Counted from the stretch's first letter, positions 40,615 through 49,615 are shown. The stretch: 64,000 nt of DNA from an uncultured Ilumatobacter sp. (GCA_937905835.1 CALCXK010000127.1:36893-100892), one strand, 5' to 3'. Numbers and translations: made by a program. Notes: generated by a model not told the origin, from the sequence alone.

Positions 40615-43368
40615 TCAGTCGTTGATGTCGGTGATGGCTGGCTTCTTGGCAGCGGCTTTCTTGGCTGAGGCCGATTTTTTGGGCGTGCTCTTCTTTGCTG
40701 TGGCCTTCTTCTTGGCTGCAGCCTTCTTTTTCGTGGCCGTGGCCTTCTTGCCCGGGGTGCCGCCCTTGGCGATGATTGCTTCGCGACGGATTTCCAGTAG
40801 CTCGTAGGCGCGTTCAGGGCTGATCTCTTCAAGACGGTCACCCTTGCCGAGTGACGCGTTGGTCTCGCCGTCGGTGACATAGACGCCGAAGCGGCCTTCC
40901 TTGGCGGTGACGTTCTTCTCTGACACCGGGTCGGTGCCGAACTCTTTGAGCGGGCCCTTCGCCGCGAGGTTGCTGCCGCCGCGCTTGTAGACCTTTGGTT
41001 CGGAGTAGATCTTCAGGGCTTCGTCGAGCGTGATCGTGAGGAGTTGGTCTTCAGTATCGATGTTCCGATAATCCTTTTCCTTCATCACGTACGGGCCATA
41101 GCGACCGTTGTTCGAGAAGATGCCGATGTCATCGGCTGGGTCGTTGCCGAGGTGGCGCGGGAGCTGGAGCAGCTTTTCGGCGTCGGCCATCGTGATGTTT
41201 TCGAACACCATGTTCGAAAAGAGCGACGACATCTTCGGCTTCTCCATACCGGGAGGCGGGTTGTCGTGATCGCCCCACTGTACGTACGGGCCGTAGCGTC
41301 CGTTCTTGGCGAACACGGGGAGCCCGTCGAGCTCGCCGATCGGATCGTCCATCTTCGGAGCGTTGAGTAGCTCGATGGCCTTCTCGACGGTGAGTTCGTC
41401 TGGTGGCAGATCGTCGGGCACCGACGCGGTGTCATCGCCGCGCTTGATGTACGGCCCGTACCTGCCCGGCTTGGCAACGATCTCGTTGCCGTCTGGGTCG
41501 TTGCCGAGTGGAAACGTGTTGATCTCGGCGGCGTCGATCTCGTCGAGGTTCTCTTCGACCAGGCGCTTCAGACCGAGCATCACATCTTCGCCATCGCCGG
41601 CCTCGGCCGTGATGGGAGGAACGCTCGCGTCGCCCTGGTCGCCCCAATAGAAGCGCTGGAGCCACTCGTCTTTCTGACGTGTGCCATCAGCAATTGCGTC
41701 GAGGTCGTGCTCGGTCGACGCTGTGAACTCGTAGTCGACGAGCGCTTCGAAGTGCTCTTCGAGCAGTCGGACTACGGCGAATGCGGTCCAGGTCGGGACG
41801 AGTGCTTGACCCTTCTTCCACAGGTAGCCGCGGTCCTGCACGGTTTGGATGATCGACGCCCAGGTGGACGGTCGACCGATACGCAGTTCTTCGAGTCGCT
41901 TCACGAGCGATGCTTCGGTGAAACGCGATGGTGATGACGTCGTGTGGCCGCTCGGGGCGATCGACGCGATCGGCACCAGGTCGCCGGCGGCGAGCGGCGG
42001 CAGGAGTGCTTCCTTGTTGGCAGCGTCTTCGCCGGTCTCTTCCGTCGATGCGACGTAGACGGCCCGGTATCCGGGGAACGTGATCGTCGTGCCGGATGCT
42101 GCGAATTCGCAGTCAGTGAGCTCACCGGTGGTGCGATCGAGTGACTCGGCGGCGAGGCGGATCGAGACGGTGACACCGGCGGCGTCGGCCATTTGCGAAG
42201 CCAGCGTGCGCTGCCAGATCATCTGATACAGCGCAAGTTCCTGGCTGTTCAGTTCGGTCGCCACGGCGTTCGGCGAGCGATACGGCGTGGCCGGGCGGAT
42301 GGCCTCGTGAGCATCTTGACCCTGGGTCTTCTTCTTGTATTGCTTTGGCGCTGCGTTGAGGTACTTGGCTCCATACTCGCTCGTGACCGCGTCGCGAGTC
42401 GCCGTCATTGCCTCTTCGGAGAGGATCACGTCGTCGGTACGCATGTAGGTGATGAAGCCACGCTCGTAGAGGCCTTGGGCCACTCGCATGACCTGGCTGG
42501 AGGAGAGACGGAGCTTGCGGCCACCTTCCTGCTGCAGCGTCGAGGTCATGAACGGTGCCTTGGGTGACGATCGATACGGCTTCTCGTCGACGGAACGGAC
42601 CGTGAACTGTTTGCCGTCGAGACCTTCTGCCAATCCGCGTGCGCGAACTTCTGTCAGCTGGATTGGCGAGTTGCCGCTCTTCGGGGTGATCACCTCACCG
42701 TTGTCGCTGAAATCTTTGCCGCTGGCCACCCTTGAACCGGCGATGCCGACAAGTTTGGAATCGAACGATGGATCTGTTGCGGTGATCGCGTCGATGTCCC
42801 AGTAGCCGGCGCTGACAAAAGCGATGCGCTCGCGTTCGCGTTCTACGACCAGCCGGACCGTGGGGCTTTGCACTCGACCAGCGGACAGGCCGCGGTTGAC
42901 GCGACGCCACAGCACCGGCGAGACTTCGTAGCCGTACAAACGGTCGAGGAGGCGACGGGTCTCAGCAGCGTCGACCATGCCGTAGTCAATGTCGCGTGGG
43001 TTGTTGACAGCGTGGTCGACAGCGGCCTTGGTGATCTCGTGGAACACCATCCGTTTGACCGGCACTTTGGGCTTGAGGTATTCGAGCAGGTGCCACGAGA
43101 TGGCTTCGCCCTCGCGGTCTTCATCGGTTGCGAGGTACAGCTCGGAAGCGTCTTTTAGTGCGGCCTTCAAGTCTTTGACCACAGTCTTGCCGCGTTCGGT
43201 CAACTCGTAGGTCGGCTTGAAACCGTTGTTGACATCGATGTTTAAGCCTTTAGAGGGTAAGTCCGCCACGTGGCCAACGGAGGCGCGTACGTCGTAGCCG
43301 CTGCCGAGAAACTTTGAGAGAGTTTTCGCCTTTGCAGGAGATTCGACGATGACGAGTGGCTTAGACAT
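40615..43368 (-). CDS. topA: DNA topoisomerase I
   Basis: This 917-residue type IA topoisomerase relaxes negative supercoils. The TOPRIM domain (KPLVIVESPAKAKTL at the start, ATDEDREGEAISWHL with the DxD/E metal site) is followed by the core with the catalytic tyrosine in FITYMRTDDV. Several C-terminal repeats carry the G(R/K)YGPY(V/I)xxG signature (GRYGPYIKRG, GRYGPYVQWG, GRYGPYVMKE, GRFGVYVTDG), as in cysteine-free actinobacterial TopA. The last 60 residues are a Lys/Ala-rich basic tail (KKKAAAKKKATAKK...), which in mycobacterial TopA helps processivity and DNA binding. No zinc fingers are present. Confidence 0.96.
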   Translation of the reverse strand: MSKPLVIVESPAKAKTLSKFLGSGYDVRASVGHVADLPSKGLNIDVNNGFKPTYELTERGKTVVKDLKAALKDASELYLATDEDREGEAISWHLLEYLKPKVPVKRMVFHEITKAAVDHAVNNPRDIDYGMVDAAETRRLLDRLYGYEVSPVLWRRVNRGLSAGRVQSPTVRLVVERERERIAFVSAGYWDIDAITATDPSFDSKLVGIAGSRVASGKDFSDNGEVITPKSGNSPIQLTEVRARGLAEGLDGKQFTVRSVDEKPYRSSPKAPFMTSTLQQEGGRKLRLSSSQVMRVAQGLYERGFITYMRTDDVILSEEAMTATRDAVTSEYGAKYLNAAPKQYKKKTQGQDAHEAIRPATPYRSPNAVATELNSQELALYQMIWQRTLASQMADAAGVTVSIRLAAESLDRTTGELTDCEFAASGTTITFPGYRAVYVASTEETGEDAANKEALLPPLAAGDLVPIASIAPSGHTTSSPSRFTEASLVKRLEELRIGRPSTWASIIQTVQDRGYLWKKGQALVPTWTAFAVVRLLEEHFEALVDYEFTASTEHDLDAIADGTRQKDEWLQRFYWGDQGDASVPPITAEAGDGEDVMLGLKRLVEENLDEIDAAEINTFPLGNDPDGNEIVAKPGRYGPYIKRGDDTASVPDDLPPDELTVEKAIELLNAPKMDDPIGELDGLPVFAKNGRYGPYVQWGDHDNPPPGMEKPKMSSLFSNMVFENITMADAEKLLQLPRHLGNDPADDIGIFSNNGRYGPYVMKEKDYRNIDTEDQLLTITLDEALKIYSEPKVYKRGGSNLAAKGPLKEFGTDPVSEKNVTAKEGRFGVYVTDGETNASLGKGDRLEEISPERAYELLEIRREAIIAKGGTPGKKATATKKKAAAKKKATAKKSTPKKSASAKKAAAKKPAITDIND

Positions 43369-43506
43369 CAGGGTCTTTCGCTAGGGGTTGCAGCAGAGTG
43401 AGCAAGTGGAGTGTGCCTGAAACGAGGCGGTTCCACGTCGCGGCTCGGTAAACGGCATGGCGCAACCTTCGGGTGGGCGGCACCGGGGAGGGTACGTTCT
43501 GAGGCA

Positions 43507-44565
43507 ATGTCCTCAACCGCTGATCGTGTCGCACTGGGCTGGTCGGACGCGTTCGAGGTGGCATGGGCGTCGATCGGATCCCCCGGTGTTCCCGTGCGTG
43601 TGTCCCGGCTAGACCGGGGCTGGAGCACAGCGATCTCGACGATGGATCAGGCGCGCGGGCTCGTCGATCCCATCCGGATGCGCAACATCGGAGCCGAGGT
43701 TGCAGTGGGCGACTGGATCATCGTGTCCGACGACGGCGAAAAGGTGGAACACGTCCTCGAACGGACCTCGGCGTTTACCCGGCGCGCCTCTTTCGACGGC
43801 ATGCGTGCGGTGTCACACACCCTTGCAGCAAACATCGACGTGGTGTTCCTCGTGCACGCGCTCGGGTCGCCGCCCAGCCCGCGCCGGCTCGAGCGCGAGC
43901 TCGTGCTGGCGTTCGATTCGGGTGCCGAACCGGTCGTCGTGCTGACCAAGACCGACCTCGTCGACGACCCCGAACCGACTCGTCTCGAACTCGCCGAGGT
44001 CGCACTCGGTGTACCGGTGCTCCTGGTAAGCGGCGTGACCGGTAACGGCATCGACTCGCTCCGGTCGTACGCCCACGGCAATCGAACGCTGACGTTCCTC
44101 GGTGCGAGCGGCGTGGGTAAGTCGACGATTGTGAATGCTCTGGTCGGCAACCAACGGCAAGCCACATCGGAAGTTCGTGAGGGCGACCAACGCGGCCGCC
44201 ACACGACCGTCGCAGCGGAACTCGTGCCGCTCGACGACTCGACCACCGGCGGCTGGTTGATCGATACGCCTGGCGTTCGCGCACTGAGCCTCTGGTTGTC
44301 GGGCAACGGCATCGAGCGGGCGTTTGCCGATGTGTTCGACCTGATGGATGGGTGCCGGTTTCGCGACTGCAAGCACGATCAGGAGCCCGGATGCGCCGTT
44401 CAAGCAGCGATGAGCGCGGGTGAACTCCACCCCGTGAGGCTGAACGCGCTGGAGAAATTGATTGAAGAAGAGGCGGCGCTAGAAGAAGAGCAGCGGGCGC
44501 GCGAAAAGGTCGCAGATAGGCGACGCGGGGGCAGGAAGCCACCCGACAAGTCTGAGTTTGACTAG
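43507..44565 (+). CDS. rsgA: Ribosome small-subunit biogenesis GTPase
   Basis: This 352-residue circularly permuted GTPase matures the 30S subunit. It has an N-terminal OB domain, the G4 motif TKTDLVDD before the P-loop GASGVGKSTIVNAL, GRHTTVAAEL, DTPGVRAL, and a C-terminal zinc finger CRFRDCKHDQEPGC. A strongly acidic/basic coiled tail ends the protein (EEEAALEEEQRAREKVADRRR). ATG 43507 is supported by a TACGTT -10 box (43493-43498), 8 nt upstream. It is divergent from topA. Confidence 0.94.
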   Translation: MSSTADRVALGWSDAFEVAWASIGSPGVPVRVSRLDRGWSTAISTMDQARGLVDPIRMRNIGAEVAVGDWIIVSDDGEKVEHVLERTSAFTRRASFDGMRAVSHTLAANIDVVFLVHALGSPPSPRRLERELVLAFDSGAEPVVVLTKTDLVDDPEPTRLELAEVALGVPVLLVSGVTGNGIDSLRSYAHGNRTLTFLGASGVGKSTIVNALVGNQRQATSEVREGDQRGRHTTVAAELVPLDDSTTGGWLIDTPGVRALSLWLSGNGIERAFADVFDLMDGCRFRDCKHDQEPGCAVQAAMSAGELHPVRLNALEKLIEEEAALEEEQRAREKVADRRRGGRKPPDKSEFD

Positions 44566-44744
44566 ACGGCTGTCCACGCAGGTGCCGCGATCGTCGATGC
44601 CCCTCGAGCGCTGCGAGTCCTCGGAACGTGCCAGCCTCCGGTCTACTCCGTTGCTCCGGAATTCGTGAACGAAGCGGCCCCGGCACCCTGCACTGGTGAT
44701 CTTGCTGGCGACAGCCGCTCGTTTGGCGCAGGCGGTCTGAATGC

Positions 44745-45119
44745 TCAGGTTTTGAGGACCCAGCCTTCGCCATGGCGTGTCCACATTGTGGTCATGTTGA
44801 CGGCGGCGATGGGGAGTGGGCCGTAGATGTGCGCAAAGAGTTCGTCGAGGCCTGGTGCTGACGGTTCCCAGAGGATCTCGGAGGGGACGGCGACGGGATC
44901 GATCGTCAAGAGCACAAGGTCGGAGAGGTCGCCGTAGAAGCGGTTGGCAGTGGCCTCGATCTGAACTGCTGTCGAGCAATGGATGAAGCCAACAGCATCG
45001 AGCGTTTGACCGCGGGTCGACCAGCGGTACGCGCCAATTTCAAAGGCACCTTGCCAGTCTTCGGGAAGTGCAAGGTGGAAGATTGGGTCGTCGCCGGCGC
45101 CGGCAGCGGTTTCGGTCAC
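44745..45119 (-). CDS. DUF952-family protein
   Basis: This protein of about 124 residues carries the DUF952 pattern: IFHLALPEDWQ at the start, GFIHCSTAVQIEATANRFYGD in the middle, LVLLTIDP and WEPSAPGLDELFAHIYGPL. The fold is related to ADP-ribosyltransferase-like ligand-binding domains, and the biochemical role is unknown. The GTG start at 45119 overlaps the stop of the STAS gene by 4 nt (GTGA), so the two are translationally coupled. Downstream is the convergent rsgA, after about 180 bp with no gene. Confidence 0.78.
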   Translation of the reverse strand: MTETAAGAGDDPIFHLALPEDWQGAFEIGAYRWSTRGQTLDAVGFIHCSTAVQIEATANRFYGDLSDLVLLTIDPVAVPSEILWEPSAPGLDELFAHIYGPLPIAAVNMTTMWTRHGEGWVLKT

Positions 45120-45439
45120 GAGATGGTGTCTCGAATCGTGATCGACTGGTCGAGGCGGGTGCGTTCCAGGCGGGTCCGAAGGCGCTTGTTGGTGCACACG
45201 ATCTCGAGGTCGCCATCAGCCTGTCGTGCCGCTGCTGCTGCGCCGAGCAGCATCCCGAGACCGGCATCGTCGAGTGCAACGACACCGTCGAGGTCGGCTA
45301 CGACGACCGCACCGCTGTTGGCATGGACAGCGCGCAGCAAGGCATCGCGGAAGGCGGCGATCGAAGCGAGGTCGACGACGCCGTCAACAGCAACGGTCGG
45401 CACGCCGGCCACGATGCTTGTCGTCGCTCGTAGGTCCAT
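45116..45439 (-). CDS. STAS-domain protein lacking the phosphorylatable serine
   Basis: This 107-residue SpoIIAA/anti-anti-sigma-like STAS domain shows VAVDGVVDLASIAAFRDAL, VVVADLDGVVALDDAGLGMLLGA and LEIVCTNKRLRTRLE. The canonical (I/M)DSSGLG phosphorylation site reads LDDAGLG, with neither serine present, so switching by an anti-sigma kinase looks impossible (inference). The ATG at 45439 lies 7 nt from a TAGCTT -10 box (45452-45447), so transcription starts here and not in the upstream Tad genes. It is coupled to the DUF952 gene. No anti-sigma kinase is nearby. Confidence 0.75.
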   Translation of the reverse strand: MDLRATTSIVAGVPTVAVDGVVDLASIAAFRDALLRAVHANSGAVVVADLDGVVALDDAGLGMLLGAAAAARQADGDLEIVCTNKRLRTRLERTRLDQSITIRDTIS

Positions 45440-45485
45440 GGCCGTCAAGCTAACGGCGTCGACCTGAGCATCACGCCCGATCGTG

Positions 45486-45854
45486 TCAGTCGGGCTCTGT
45501 TGCCATGGTCGCTGTTGCCCGGTGCGTGCTGGGGCCGAGGAAGCGGCCGATGATCGGGACATCGGTCGGATCGGTGTAGGTGATCGTGACCACCACGTCA
45601 TGTGACGTTGTCTGCGTCGACACGTCGATCGGCAGCCCGACCGAGCGGCGTGCGGCGCGACCGGCGGCGCCACTCGGGTCGGATGACACGACTGCGGCGC
45701 GCGCCCCTTCCCGAGCGGCGAGCTCGACTGCGAGTTCGTTGCGGATCGCGACACCGACCTGGACGATTCCGAGCACGATGATCAGTACCACGGGCAGCGC
45801 CAGTGCGACCTCGACCGTGGCCTGGCCGGCGTCATTACGGTCGCGCCTCGACAT
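45486..45854 (-). CDS. TadE-like pilus assembly protein
   Basis: This 122-residue pseudopilin-like protein has a short basic N-terminus, then DAGQATVEVALALPVVLIIVLGIVQVGVAI, the TadE-type cleavage/hydrophobic region with E after TV, then LAAREGARAAVV and an extracellular beta-rich tail. The ATG overlaps the upstream flp stop by one base (TGATG). It is the last gene of the Tad operon before the separately promoted STAS gene. In Tad systems TadE-like minor pilins help assemble Flp fibres. Confidence 0.82.
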   Translation of the reverse strand: MSRRDRNDAGQATVEVALALPVVLIIVLGIVQVGVAIRNELAVELAAREGARAAVVSSDPSGAAGRAARRSVGLPIDVSTQTTSHDVVVTITYTDPTDVPIIGRFLGPSTHRATATMATEPD

Positions 45855-46117
45855 CAGAGTTTGCTGATCACGGAATCGATCACCGCGTTGAACAAGCGAC
45901 CGATACGGGCCGCGCCTCCGCCGGTGGTGGCCCAGGCGACGACCAGGAGGGCGACCAATGCGGCTGCGAGCAACACGAGGGCGTACTCGGTGGTCGCCTG
46001 CCCGCGATCGCCGGCACAACGCGATCGATGTTGGTCGACGAGGCCATCGAGTCGGTCGGCCACAGCATTGGATGCGGTGGCGAGGGAGAGAGAGCAGGCC
46101 AGGATGAGGTGCGGCAT
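45854..46117 (-). CDS. Flp/DUF4244-like pilin
   Basis: This 87-residue protein has an unusual N-terminal leader of about 37 residues (MPHLILACSLSLATASNAVADRLDG...), followed by RGQATTEYALVLLAAALVALLVVAWA, the prepilin signature with Glu at +5 and a hydrophobic helix, and a short C-terminus (IGRLFNAVIDSVISKL). This matches DUF4244 pilin-like proteins of actinobacterial Tad loci. It is likely the major fibre subunit. Processing needs a prepilin peptidase, which is not in the window. Confidence 0.75.
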   Translation of the reverse strand: MPHLILACSLSLATASNAVADRLDGLVDQHRSRCAGDRGQATTEYALVLLAAALVALLVVAWATTGGGAARIGRLFNAVIDSVISKL

Positions 46118-46151
46118 TGGTGCCTCCGAAGACGAGTGCGGGAACGGTCGG

Positions 46152-46910
46152 TCACCAGGCGTTGCTGCTGAGTGACGAGAGGGCTGCCAGTACCGCAGGG
46201 GCGATGGCAAGCAAGACGAACGAGGGGAGGGTGCACACGACCAGCGGAAACGACAGCTTGACCGGCAGGGACCGAGCCGCTGCTTCGTCGAGGCGCCGTC
46301 GAGTTGCGCGCGTTTCCACCGAGAGTTGGGTGAGGACGTCGGCCATCGGAAGCCCGTACCGGCTTGATGCGGCAACGAGATCGACGAGCGCGATGGCGCT
46401 GGTTCCGAAGTGTGTGTTTAGCGCGGCGAGTGCATCAGCGAATGTCTCGCCTCGCCGAGTGCGATGGACGACCTCGGCGAATGCCGGTCGGGTGATCGGC
46501 GGCGCCGCATCGACGAGGCGTTCGACGGCGAGCCGCGGCGTGAGCCCGCCGTGCACGAGGAGGATGAAGATGTCGATGGCATCTGGGAGCGCTGCAACCC
46601 GCGCTGCAGTGGCTGATCGAGCGGCGAGCAGTACTCGCACCCGCACCGTTGCGAAGCCGACGGTCGTGAGGATCACGACGGGGAGAGCACCGGCAGTTAC
46701 AACCCCGACGACGCCCAGACACCCCCAGCCCAGACACACCGAGCCCTGACGGTGTCGACGAGTACGCCCGAACCGACGTGCTGGGCTGACGGGCAAAGCC
46801 CCGTGCAGGGTTGCGGCCGGAGAGCGCCGCGGGTTGGCGATCGGCTCGGCTCCTTTGGCCGCGACCAGTACACACACGAGGGCAGCCACGGCTGGTGTGA
46901 GAACGAACAC
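46152..46910 (-). CDS. tadC: TadC-like type II secretion F-domain membrane protein
   Basis: This protein of about 252 residues is an inner-membrane platform component. Membrane helices are near the N-terminus (LTPAVAALVCVLVAA), the centre (CLGVVGVVTAGALPVVILTTVGF) and the C-terminus (FPLVVCTLPSFVLLAIAPAVLAAL). The cytoplasmic T2SSF core has LPDAIDIFILLVHGGLTPRLAVERL and ASSRYGLPMADVLTQL. GTG 46910 is chosen because it begins one base after the tadB stop; a longer frame overlaps tadB. The order follows tadB, as in other Tad operons. Confidence 0.82.
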   Translation of the reverse strand: MFVLTPAVAALVCVLVAAKGAEPIANPRRSPAATLHGALPVSPARRFGRTRRHRQGSVCLGWGCLGVVGVVTAGALPVVILTTVGFATVRVRVLLAARSATAARVAALPDAIDIFILLVHGGLTPRLAVERLVDAAPPITRPAFAEVVHRTRRGETFADALAALNTHFGTSAIALVDLVAASSRYGLPMADVLTQLSVETRATRRRLDEAAARSLPVKLSFPLVVCTLPSFVLLAIAPAVLAALSSLSSNAW

Positions 46911-46911
46911 G

Positions 46912-47655
46912 TCAAGCCCCCGCTTTGATGATGCAGCGCATCCACCACCAGCCGGCAAGGTTCAGAGTGAGACCGAGCGACACGAGGGTGAACCCGGCGG
47001 GTTGGCTGAGTTCCGCTCGAACGGCGGAGTCAGTGGCCGCCAACAGGACGAGCAAGCTGAGCGGGACGAACGTCAAAACGTGCGCACTGAGTCGCGCTTG
47101 CGCACTGTGCGCCGAGCGCTCTTGCCCGTCGGCAACACGGAGTCGCAGCGCTCCGGCAAGTCGATCGAGCGATGCGGCAGTCGGCCCGCCGATGCTGCCC
47201 GAGGTCGCCAAGACCGCAGTGGCCAGCGCAATATGGGATGACTGCCGTTGAGGTCGCGATGTTGCGTCAGCATGGAGACCGGTCACGGCCGTCGAGACGG
47301 TTGCACCGCGCACGAGTGCCTTTCGAACAGCCTCGGATCGATGAGCGAGCGCCGGGTTGGTGGGTTCGATGCTGATCAGTGCCGCGCGCAAGCTGGTGCC
47401 GGCGCGGAGCGCACGGGCGAGCGCATCGCACCACTCCGCAACTGCGCTCGGCGAGATGGTGGTGTGGGCGGTTCGCCAGCGCGCCTGGAGGGTCGTCGTC
47501 GGCGTGACGAACGCGAGCGTTCCGGCACGGGCAACTGGCAGAGGCCCGCGGCGTGGCGGAACGCCTGCTCGCATCGCTACGGAGCCGAAGATCGCAAGAC
47601 ACATCAGTGCAGCCATGACAGCAGCGAGAGCGGGGGTGCCGAATGCTGTGCTCAT
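46912..47655 (-). CDS. tadB: TadB-like type II secretion F-domain membrane protein
   Basis: This 247-residue partner platform protein has an N-terminal helix (ALAAVMAALMCLAIFGSVAM), a cytoplasmic segment with EWCDALARALRAGTSLRAALISIE and a T2SSF-like helix pair (ALATAVLATSGSIGGPTAASLDRLAGALRLR), and C-terminal helices (VLTFVPLSLLVLLAATDSAV; FTLVSLGLTLNLAGWWWMRC). The ATG overlaps the tadA stop by 4 nt (ATGA). TadB and TadC together pull pilin into the fibre. Confidence 0.82.
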   Translation of the reverse strand: MSTAFGTPALAAVMAALMCLAIFGSVAMRAGVPPRRGPLPVARAGTLAFVTPTTTLQARWRTAHTTISPSAVAEWCDALARALRAGTSLRAALISIEPTNPALAHRSEAVRKALVRGATVSTAVTGLHADATSRPQRQSSHIALATAVLATSGSIGGPTAASLDRLAGALRLRVADGQERSAHSAQARLSAHVLTFVPLSLLVLLAATDSAVRAELSQPAGFTLVSLGLTLNLAGWWWMRCIIKAGA

Positions 47656-48812
47656 CGCCGGCTCTGAAGCTCGCCGACCTGCACGAGGAGTTCACCCGTA
47701 CCAAGTTCGGCGACCGGAACGAGACGCGGTTCGCCATCCTGGTTTGCCGGTCCGACCTCGCAGATCGACACGAGGCGACGTCTGCCGTCGGAGCGCGATC
47801 GGCCGATGTGGACGATGACATCGAGCGATCGTGCCAATTGCTGTCGAATTGCCGGGAGCGGCCAGGTCGGCGCAGCTTGCAGGACGAGCGATTCAAGCCG
47901 AAGGAGCGCGTCGAGGGGCCCATTGGCGTGACACGTCGAGAACGAACCGTCGTGGCCGGTGTTCATTGCCTGCACGAGGCCCAGCACCTCGGGCCCACGG
48001 ATCTCGCCAACGACCAGGCGATCTGGCCGGAGCCGAAGAGCGGTGCGCACGAGGTCGTTCAGGTCGATGGCCGGGGGCCCATCCGGTGACGGTGGACGGG
48101 CCTCGAGCCGCACAACATGCTGCGCGCCGATCGGGAGCTCGGCAGTGTCTTCCAAGACGACGATGCGCTCGTTGTTCGGGAGAGTGGCAATGAGTGCCGC
48201 GAGCAGTGAGGTCTTGCCCGACGACGTGGCGCCGCTGACGACGATGTTGCAGCGCCGTTCGACGACCTGACCGAGGATCTCGACGCCGAGAGGATCGGTG
48301 AATGCGGCAAGATGACGTGCAGAGCGTGCAAAACGACGGATCGACAGGCTGGCCCCATCGACACCGACTGGGCCGATGACGGCGCACACTCGTGCGCCGT
48401 CAGCCAGGCGAGCGTCGACGATGGGTGTGGTCAGATCGAGGCGCCGGCCGATCGGCGCAAGAATCCGCTCGATGATGTTGCCGAGCGGCTGGCTGGTGAG
48501 TTTGCCGACCCGCTGTAGCTCACCGCCCCGGTCGATCCAGATGTGATTGTCGGCGTTGACCAGTACTTCGTCAACGGACACGTCGGTGACCCATTCATCG
48601 AGCTCCCCGAGGCCCGTGAGGCGAGCGACAGCTGCCTCAGCCAGCCGGCGTTGCTCATCAGTGGTTGCCAGTGGTGCGACGTGGCGCGCTTCGGCATGCG
48701 CCGCCTCGCCGACGTCCCCGCCGACGTTGTCGATTCGCCGGCAGATGTCGGCGACCGGGTCCGATGTCGACGACGTGCCGGTACCGGCAGCGTTGAGACG
48801 TTGGTTGCTCAT
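47652..48812 (-). CDS. tadA: TadA/CpaF-type pilus assembly ATPase
   Basis: This 386-residue hexameric secretion ATPase powers Tad pilus assembly. Visible elements: an N-terminal CpaF domain (WVTDVSVDEVLVNADNHIWIDRGGEL), ADGARVCAVIGPVGVDGASLSIRRF, Walker A VSGATSSGKTSLLAAL, Asp box VVLEDTAEL, Walker B DRLVVGEIRGPEVLGLVQAMNTGHDGS and the His box STCHANGP. The ATG at 48812 (MSNQRLNAAG) overlaps the tadZ stop by 4 nt. The frame is open far upstream but runs through tadZ in another frame. Confidence 0.9.
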   Translation of the reverse strand: MSNQRLNAAGTGTSSTSDPVADICRRIDNVGGDVGEAAHAEARHVAPLATTDEQRRLAEAAVARLTGLGELDEWVTDVSVDEVLVNADNHIWIDRGGELQRVGKLTSQPLGNIIERILAPIGRRLDLTTPIVDARLADGARVCAVIGPVGVDGASLSIRRFARSARHLAAFTDPLGVEILGQVVERRCNIVVSGATSSGKTSLLAALIATLPNNERIVVLEDTAELPIGAQHVVRLEARPPSPDGPPAIDLNDLVRTALRLRPDRLVVGEIRGPEVLGLVQAMNTGHDGSFSTCHANGPLDALLRLESLVLQAAPTWPLPAIRQQLARSLDVIVHIGRSRSDGRRRLVSICEVGPANQDGEPRLVPVAELGTGELLVQVGELQSRR

Positions 48813-49468
48813 GCGATCTCTCGGAGACTCTTGCGGATGATGAGCGGCGGCCGGCTCGCGAGGAGCCCTGAATCGACAGCCCGGGCGATGCGCGGGTCGT
48901 CGGCGATGGTGGCCACAATCGGTGCGCCGACGGATCGCTCGACGTCTTTTGGGCGCAATTGTCGACCGTGCCCGCTCACGAACAACACGCCCGTCGGTCG
49001 GATGGGAGATCGGGTCGCTCGACGCAACGAGAGGTAACACGCTCGGGTGACGAGCCAGCGTTGCTCGATGCCGCTCGCCAATGCCGTCGCAGGCGTGCCG
49101 GTGCCAGCGTCGATCCAAACTTCGCCGCCGGAGCGTGCCTCCCACCGGGCAAACCACTCGAGGAGTGCGGCCCAGCGGTCCGGCGTTGGCATCGATGTCG
49201 TTGACCTCGCTGTTCCACTCTGCCGGTAGGGCAAGAGGAAGGTGGTGTCGTCGATGTCGACGAGCAAGTCGTCGAGTTGCGTCGCCGGACCGTCGCCGAG
49301 TAACCAGTCGATGACACCGGGACGGTCGGGTTCGGGGAGCCCGAGCACCGTGTCGATCTCGCCGTCGAGGTCGACGAGCAGTGCCGGCCGCGTGGATTCG
49401 AGTGCAAGCGTTGACGTGATGACCGTGGTTCCGGAGCCGCCTTTGACGGCCCAACAGAGCGTGACCAT
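48809..49468 (-). CDS. tadZ: TadZ/CpaE-like P-loop protein
   Basis: This 219-residue MinD/ParA-like protein starts VTLCWAVKGGSGTTVITSTLAL, with a deviant Walker A (KGGSGTT) that lacks the usual GK(T/S) lysine, as in many CpaE/TadZ proteins. VLLVDLDGEIDTVLGLPEP is the switch region. TadZ localises the Tad machine at the pole or cell surface. The ATG at 49468 has an AGGGAG ribosome-binding site 6-7 nt upstream. It heads the operon tadZ-tadA-tadB-tadC-flp-tadE, with 1-4-nt overlaps at most junctions. Confidence 0.8.
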   Translation of the reverse strand: MVTLCWAVKGGSGTTVITSTLALESTRPALLVDLDGEIDTVLGLPEPDRPGVIDWLLGDGPATQLDDLLVDIDDTTFLLPYRQSGTARSTTSMPTPDRWAALLEWFARWEARSGGEVWIDAGTGTPATALASGIEQRWLVTRACYLSLRRATRSPIRPTGVLFVSGHGRQLRPKDVERSVGAPIVATIADDPRIARAVDSGLLASRPPLIIRKSLREIA

Positions 49469-49565
49469 GTGTTCTCCCTGCCGAGGTGGCACTTGGGGTG
49501 AATGACATGGAAGGAGTCGGTGTCCGCAGGGTACGGGCCAGCGCGTCGAGTCGCGTGAGCGCGGC

Positions 49566-49615
49566 GAACTCGGCGCGATTTGAGGGCAGAAAGCGCCGCT
49601 TTCTGTCCCGAGTTC
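49566..49615. promoter_or_regulatory. Nested palindrome upstream of tRNA-Sec
   Basis: The inner palindrome CAGAAAGCG-C-CGCTTTCTG (49587-49605) is perfect. GGG/CCC and GAACTCG/CGAGTTC (49566-49572 and 49609-49615) extend it. It covers the expected -35 region of the tRNA-Sec promoter and the divergent Tad-operon leader, so it may be an operator. Confidence 0.45.
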
